NCBI RefSeq assembly: GCF_052116145.1
Contig: NZ_JBQKLQ010000008.1
Coordinates: 62,001 to 126,000 of the forward strand
Length of the DNA stretch: 64,000 bases
Direction: 5' to 3'
Source of the DNA: Fundicoccus sp052116145
GTDB lineage: Bacteria; Bacillota; Bacilli; Lactobacillales; Aerococcaceae
Within the stretch, counting starts at the first letter, position 1, and each line of letters opens with the position of its first letter. Both the position numbers and the translations under genes were made by a program. Below the pieces are notes generated by a model. It saw only the letters and a list, made by a program, of their open reading frames with translations. It made no database searches and was not told where the DNA came from. Positions 60,103 to 64,000 of the stretch are shown in pieces.

Positions 60103-61221
60103 TTATTCGGATGATTCGGATGTTTCAGATTGTGAAGCACTACTTTCAGTTGATTCCGAAGTCGTTTCGTTCGGAGTTGAAGACTCGACAGGGCTTTCTT
60201 CCGAGATAACTTCACTTGTCGATTCAACTGTCTCTTCAGACTCTACAGATTCTTCTATCGTTAGTGGGGTTAAGGTCACAAGTACTTCACTTTGGTCAAT
60301 ACTACTACTGATAATCGTTTCAGGTAGCTCTAAGTAACCCGTAACGGTCCCAGTTTCTGTCAATGCTGACACATCTACCGAAACATTAATACCGTTAATC
60401 TGATCGAGCACCGATTGATTAGCTTGTAAGTTGACTGTTGCCGGCCCTGAAAATTTATAAGCATACGTATACTTCTCAGGATTTTCACCAACTGGAATAA
60501 TCGATAAGCTGACTTCTTTGACAATCGGGCGTACTTCTACATCCGCATCAATTTCAGTCGCACTTGCATTGATATCTAGTAATTGACCTTCACTGTTTAA
60601 AATTTGAAGACGATATTTCTGTATAAAATTCTCTGTTTGAGGGCTATCACTGCTTATTTTAATCACCACTTGTTCAATTTCCGCAATCGTTTCAGCCTTA
60701 CCTGTTAACGTAACTTCTGCTAATGATAAGTTAACTTCTCCAATTTTATAACCTTCAGCGACCAAATTATCGGCGATAATATAATCAACTGGAACCGTGA
60801 TCGTCTCTCGACGTGATATTTGTACCACATGGCGAACTGGTGTGATTTGATACTCAACTTCTTCTGGTAGGCCTGTCGCTATTAAACGAATCGTTTGACG
60901 ACCGGTTGATATCCCTCGCAGATCTTCAGTTTGAACGATGAAATCTTCAATCGTGACTTGAGCGATAATATTACGCGGCCCTGTCAATTTGACCGTCACA
61001 CTCTCAGGCAATTCACTGACAAAGACATCTTCATCGTGATCTCCTAAATAGACTGGCACATTCGAAATGGTTTCACTTGTTTCAATGCTAGCAAATTGTT
61101 GATTGCTAATTGCTTGAAATTGATCGCTGTTTTCAGAAGATACGAAAGCGTATAAGAACAATGCAAAGACAAAAGAAATAATTCTGACAAACCATATATT
61201 ATCGAATACTGATTGTTTCAT
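60103..61221 (-). CDS. cdaR: CdaA regulator CdaR (YbbR-domain protein)
   Basis: The 372-residue protein has one N-terminal membrane helix (WFVRIISFVFALFLYAFV) and three or four YbbR repeats outside the cell. It ends in a Ser/Glu/Thr-rich tail of about 55 residues (from about 318). CdaR binds and modulates CdaA. It starts three bases after cdaA ends. The long Ser-rich tail is unlike that of most CdaR proteins. Confidence 0.92.
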   Translation of the reverse strand: MKQSVFDNIWFVRIISFVFALFLYAFVSSENSDQFQAISNQQFASIETSETISNVPVYLGDHDEDVFVSELPESVTVKLTGPRNIIAQVTIEDFIVQTEDLRGISTGRQTIRLIATGLPEEVEYQITPVRHVVQISRRETITVPVDYIIADNLVAEGYKIGEVNLSLAEVTLTGKAETIAEIEQVVIKISSDSPQTENFIQKYRLQILNSEGQLLDINASATEIDADVEVRPIVKEVSLSIIPVGENPEKYTYAYKFSGPATVNLQANQSVLDQINGINVSVDVSALTETGTVTGYLELPETIISSSIDQSEVLVTLTPLTIEESVESEETVESTSEVISEESPVESSTPNETTSESTESSASQSETSESSE

Positions 61222-61223
61222 TA

Positions 61224-62075
61224 TTACTTACCACCTTTCTGAGTAAATTTGGCGGTAAAAAAATTACGAATATCATCGAAAATATCTTGTTCGCTATCAT
61301 CTTCGTCACTAACCATTAGATTTTGGTCTAATAAAAAGCGTAAGTTCTTCTGATCCAAATCACGGTGCAGATGATCATGTTTTACCATACTGATACTTCC
61401 CGTTTCTTCGGATACTATTAACGTCAAAGCATCGGTCACTTCACCCAAACCAATCGCTGCACGGTGACGTGTCCCTAATTCTTTTGGAATCAGACTACTT
61501 TCCGAAAGCGGAAGATAACAAGATGCTGCAGCAATACGATAGTTTGAAATAATAACCGCTCCGTCATGCAAAGGAGTGTTAGGAACAAATATATTAATCA
61601 GCAATTGATTACTAATTTCAGAGTGCATCACCGTTCCGGTTTCAATATACTCTTCTAGCTTATCGTTAGCTTCAATTGAAATTAGCGCACCAATTTTTCG
61701 TTTTGACATGTATAAAAGTGCATTTTCTAAATCATCAATTAATTTTTGACTAGGATTCTTTTGATTGCGACGGTTTCTAAAGAGATTCCGTCCTAAATTC
61801 TCAAGCGCTTTTCGTAACTCAGGCTGGAATAAAATAATTGAGGCAACGACTCCCCAAGAAATAATCTGACCAAGCAACCAATCAATGGTTTGCAAACCGA
61901 GCGTCGAACTGATGAATTTAGCCGCAATTATGATTGCTACACCTTTTAGCAAATTCATTGCCCTTGTACCGCGTGCATAGATAATTAGACGGTAAATCAA
62001 GTACCAAACCAATAGGACATCTAGAATACTAGATAATGGACGATTCGTAAAAAAGTTAATTATCCAATCTATCAC
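61224..62075 (-). CDS. cdaA: Diadenylate cyclase CdaA
   Basis: The 283-residue membrane enzyme makes c-di-AMP from two ATP. Three N-terminal helices (about 8-80) precede the DAC domain, with the DGA motif (LHDGAVIISNYRIAA, about 173-187) and the RHR motif (GTRHRAAIGL, about 206-215). Coiled-coil residues join the two. It heads the operon with cdaR and glmM. c-di-AMP controls potassium and osmolyte balance and wall homeostasis. Confidence 0.96.
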   Translation of the reverse strand: MIDWIINFFTNRPLSSILDVLLVWYLIYRLIIYARGTRAMNLLKGVAIIIAAKFISSTLGLQTIDWLLGQIISWGVVASIILFQPELRKALENLGRNLFRNRRNQKNPSQKLIDDLENALLYMSKRKIGALISIEANDKLEEYIETGTVMHSEISNQLLINIFVPNTPLHDGAVIISNYRIAAASCYLPLSESSLIPKELGTRHRAAIGLGEVTDALTLIVSEETGSISMVKHDHLHRDLDQKNLRFLLDQNLMVSDEDDSEQDIFDDIRNFFTAKFTQKGGK

Positions 62076-62202
62076 AGTATCACCACCTTATTTTCATTTC
62101 TCTGTTTTATTATAACATATTCTTGATGAGTCTCTCTTCTAACATCTTTTATTATAACAGTATCAAATCATCCGATAAAGCCTTCAAACATTACAATAAA
62201 AT

Positions 62203-62250
62203 AAAAAAAACACTTTAATAGACTTTGAGTCAGCCATTTAAAGTGTTTGG
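62203..62250 (-). terminator. yidD terminator
   Basis: On the minus strand AAACACTTTAAAT pairs with ATTAAAGTGTTT, followed by a T-run, just after the stop. Confidence 0.88.
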
Positions 62251-62252
62251 TT

Positions 62253-62531
62253 TTAATGCGTATGGTGTGTATGGTCACACGTTTCGTTTTTTGAAGGATA
62301 TTGACGTTTGAATGTGAAATGATCAGGAACGGGATCACGTCCCCCTTTAAAAAATGGATTACATCTCAAAATTCGAACAAAGCCCATTAGGCTCCCTTTT
62401 AAAGCACCATGGCGCTCGACTGCTTGAATGGTATAACTCGAACAAGTCGGATAATAACGACAACTTGGTGGAAACGCTGGTGAAATAAACTTCTGATAAA
62501 AGCGAACTATACTGATAATTATTCTTTTCAT
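62253..62531 (-). CDS. yidD: Membrane protein insertion efficiency factor YidD
   Basis: The 92-residue protein has the YidD signature: FYQKFISPAFPPSCRYYPTC at 12-31, SSYTIQAVERHGALKG after it, and RCNPFFKGGRDPVP. It helps membrane protein insertion with YidC. The C-terminus is His-rich (TCDHTHHTH). It is preceded by a TVP38-type gene with a 24-base gap. The start has no strong ribosome site. Confidence 0.9.
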   Translation of the reverse strand: MKRIIISIVRFYQKFISPAFPPSCRYYPTCSSYTIQAVERHGALKGSLMGFVRILRCNPFFKGGRDPVPDHFTFKRQYPSKNETCDHTHHTH

Positions 62532-62554
62532 TTACATCATACTTTCTATATGAA

Positions 62555-63166
62555 CTACCAACCAAAAAATAAGTCAGCAAAAAATTTAATAATATTAGAA
62601 GACATAAAAGTGAAAACAAATAAAGAAATCGGCCGGTAAAATAGAACCAGTTTGAAAAATTCTTTAAATGACATCTTAGACATTCCAGAAATAATACAGA
62701 AAATATCATCTGGAAAAATTGGTAAGATAAAACCTACAATTAACAGCTTCTTAAAGCCGTTCCCGCGGTCCATTCTTTCTTTGTAGCGTAGATAGGTTTT
62801 GTCATCAATAAAGGCTAACAAGAAACCTTCTCCGAATCGACGGCCTAAGTAGAAATTAATACTCGAACCAATCAACATGCCAATACAATTGAATACAAAC
62901 CCCCACCAATGTCCGAAAATTAAATCACCTATCACATTTGTTAAGCCAAAGGGAATAATCGGATAAATAATTTGCGAAATTTGAACGAGTATAAAAATGA
63001 TTGGACCAAAGAAGCCTAGCTTAATCAACAAATCACCAAAGCCGCCTCCTGGTCTAAAATACGTTGATTGGAGAATAAAATAAGCGCCAATAAGCGTGAT
63101 GATTATTCCAAGTATGGTTGTTATGCGAATAATTTGTCGCTTTTGCTCTAAAGTTAATGAAAACAT
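62555..63166 (-). CDS. TVP38/TMEM64 family membrane protein
   Basis: About 203 residues with five to six helices. The SNARE-associated/DedA-like core is GFGDLLIKLGFFGPIIFILV and FIFGHWWGFVFNCIGMLIGS in outline (about 45-115), with FYLGRRFG after it and FPDDIFCIISGMSKM near 155. Relatives act in lipid scrambling or transport. The ATG at 63166 has GGAG eight bases upstream, and an earlier in-frame ATG at 63193 is less well placed. Confidence 0.85.
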   Translation of the reverse strand: MFSLTLEQKRQIIRITTILGIIITLIGAYFILQSTYFRPGGGFGDLLIKLGFFGPIIFILVQISQIIYPIIPFGLTNVIGDLIFGHWWGFVFNCIGMLIGSSINFYLGRRFGEGFLLAFIDDKTYLRYKERMDRGNGFKKLLIVGFILPIFPDDIFCIISGMSKMSFKEFFKLVLFYRPISLFVFTFMSSNIIKFFADLFFGW

Positions 63167-63300
63167 ACGATTCTCCTTTTGAAAGTAATACATATTTGTT
63201 CCAATTATAAGATAAGATAAAAAAAGAAAAAGCGACTTTAGCCTTATTTGTATTCAATACTTTTAACTTTTACGTATTAACCATATAATAACGGTATATG

Positions 63301-63318
63301 TTATAAAAGCGTTTATAA
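63301..63318 (+). promoter_or_regulatory. cre-like palindrome over the prolidase -10 region
   Basis: TTATAAAAGCGTTTATAA is a 7-bp inverted repeat. It differs from the symmetric cre TGAAARCGYTTWCA only by a G-to-A and a matching C-to-T change. It overlaps TATAAT at 63314-63319. Confidence 0.45.
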
Positions 63319-63344
63319 TTAAAATAACACAAAGGAGCGAAATT

Positions 63345-64000
63345 ATGTACCTTAATCGAATAAAAACCCTACTTAATGAAATGAATAAAGAAAATGTCGC
63401 TAATTTACTCATTAGCGATCCGACGAGCATCGCCTATTTAGTGTCTTACCACACGTCTCCAGGGGAACGTTTACTTTTACTGGACGTTCAACAAGATGGA
63501 CGCCTTACCTTGTATCTCAACCAACTCTTTCCAGCTTTTGAGACTCAAGAATTACTTGAGGTGGTTGAAGTTAGCTATTACTCGGACGGAGAGCCTGTTC
63601 TTTCAAAGATAGCACAGTGCCTTAAGCTTGGAAAAACTGGGATTGATAAAAATTGGCCTAGTCATTTCTTGTTAGATTTAATGCAAATTGTACCTGACTT
63701 CCAACCCGTTAAAGGCAGTTATTTAATCGATCAGTTACGCTCAATTAAAACTGATGATGAACAAGCTGCAATGAGAGTCGCTTCTTTAAAAAATGATCAA
63801 GCAATGGAAGAGCTTTTTAAGTTAATTCCTTTAGGGCTACCTGAAGATAAAATGGTTGCACACCTAGCAGGTTTATATTCGGCATTAGGCTGCGAAGGTT
63901 TTTCTTTTGAACCGATTATCGCTTACGGTGCTAATGGTGCCGATCCTCATCATGAAACCAATCAAGATCAACCTGATTTAGGGGAGAGTGTCGTCATAGA
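63345..64000 (+). CDS. Xaa-Pro dipeptidase/aminopeptidase (M24), N-terminal part
   Basis: The gene starts with MYLNRIKTLLNEMNKENVAN and runs off the right edge after about 218 residues. Residues 1-130 are a creatinase N-domain (LISDPTSIAYLVSYHTSPGE). The M24 peptidase domain follows (QAAMRVASLKNDQAMEELF, and FSFEPIIAYGANGADPHHE near 189-207). These enzymes cut Xaa-Pro dipeptides or N-terminal residues before Pro. The size and start look like PepQ of lactic acid bacteria. The ATG follows AAAGGAG. The downstream metal site lies outside the window. Confidence 0.87.
   Translation, partial: MYLNRIKTLLNEMNKENVANLLISDPTSIAYLVSYHTSPGERLLLLDVQQDGRLTLYLNQLFPAFETQELLEVVEVSYYSDGEPVLSKIAQCLKLGKTGIDKNWPSHFLLDLMQIVPDFQPVKGSYLIDQLRSIKTDDEQAAMRVASLKNDQAMEELFKLIPLGLPEDKMVAHLAGLYSALGCEGFSFEPIIAYGANGADPHHETNQDQPDLGESVVI

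Noticed and set aside
62359..62709. Minus-strand ORF overlapping yidD and the TVP38-type gene
   Set aside because: It is a shadow frame spanning both genes, with Leu/Phe-rich noise.
1..64000. Prophage, insertion sequence, tRNA, rRNA or replication origin
   Set aside because: No integrase, transposase, terminal repeat, tRNA-like or rRNA-like sequence was recognised when reading both strands. This was by eye, so a small or degenerate element could be missed.

Overview
The window reads as chromosomal DNA of a low-GC Gram-positive bacterium of the order Lactobacillales. The clues are the purR-glmU-prs order, a cdaA-cdaR-glmM operon, a mannitol PTS operon with a PRD regulator, CcpA-type cre sites, strong AGGAGG ribosome binding sites and TTGACA/TATAAT promoters. 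Aerococcaceae or Carnobacteriaceae is my best guess at family level, but nothing here fixes a genus. I see no rRNA, tRNA, CRISPR array, insertion sequence or prophage.

Layout: 1-2.5 kb holds prs (partial), glmU and purR. 2.7-8.3 kb is the mannitol operon mtlA-mtlR-mtlF-mtlD, with a cre site in front. 8.4-10 kb is a YtrA-type GntR repressor with a DUF1648 membrane protein. 10-13.3 kb holds an eight-LysM surface protein behind a WalR-type box, a five-unit 31-bp tandem repeat and an unknown secreted protein. 13.5-16.2 kb is a zinc uptake system (znuA-znuC-znuB) behind a Zur-like box. 16.2-20.2 kb holds a two-gene ABC transporter, a GTPase and a YugP-type peptidase, with a 43-bp perfect palindrome between. 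20.2-27 kb is a TrpXYZ/COG2984-type ABC importer with four tandem substrate-binding proteins. 27-34.7 kb holds a SanA-like protein, ilvE, a marR-regulated heterodimeric ABC exporter and a lipoprotein. 34.7-37.9 kb holds rpoN and a decayed ABC-F gene behind an attenuator. 38-44 kb holds a polysaccharide deacetylase, a zinc peptidase, cardiolipin synthase and transketolase. 44-52 kb holds a TIM-barrel-like protein, malic enzyme-fumarase (with cre), an ArsR regulator, a CPBP protease, secreted proteins and a HAD phosphatase. 52-57.6 kb holds nagA/nagB, two AraC regulators and an iron alcohol dehydrogenase. 57.7-64 kb holds rlmA, glmM-cdaR-cdaA, yidD, a TVP38-type protein and the start of an M24 prolidase.

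The most interesting structure is in the importer region. Two separate, matching leader RNAs (about 25.25-25.59 kb and 26.68-27.02 kb, minus strand) each have a promoter and an 18-codon open reading frame rich in Tyr/Phe codons that ends Tyr-Phe-Arg-stop. Each then has a chain of five mutually exclusive pairing segments and an intrinsic terminator whose 5' arm can be captured by the last segment. They are not T-boxes, because the conserved T-box sequence is absent. I infer ribosome-mediated attenuation that senses Tyr/Phe and controls an aromatic amino acid importer. A second, independent uORF-plus-terminator leader precedes the ABC-F gene, whose start codon and reading frame both look broken.

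Metabolically the window joins amino-sugar and cell-wall precursor supply (nagA, nagB, glmM, glmU), c-di-AMP signalling (cdaA/cdaR), mannitol use, C4-acid metabolism and envelope functions. Several loci carry recognisable CcpA, WalR, Zur and MarR-type operators.
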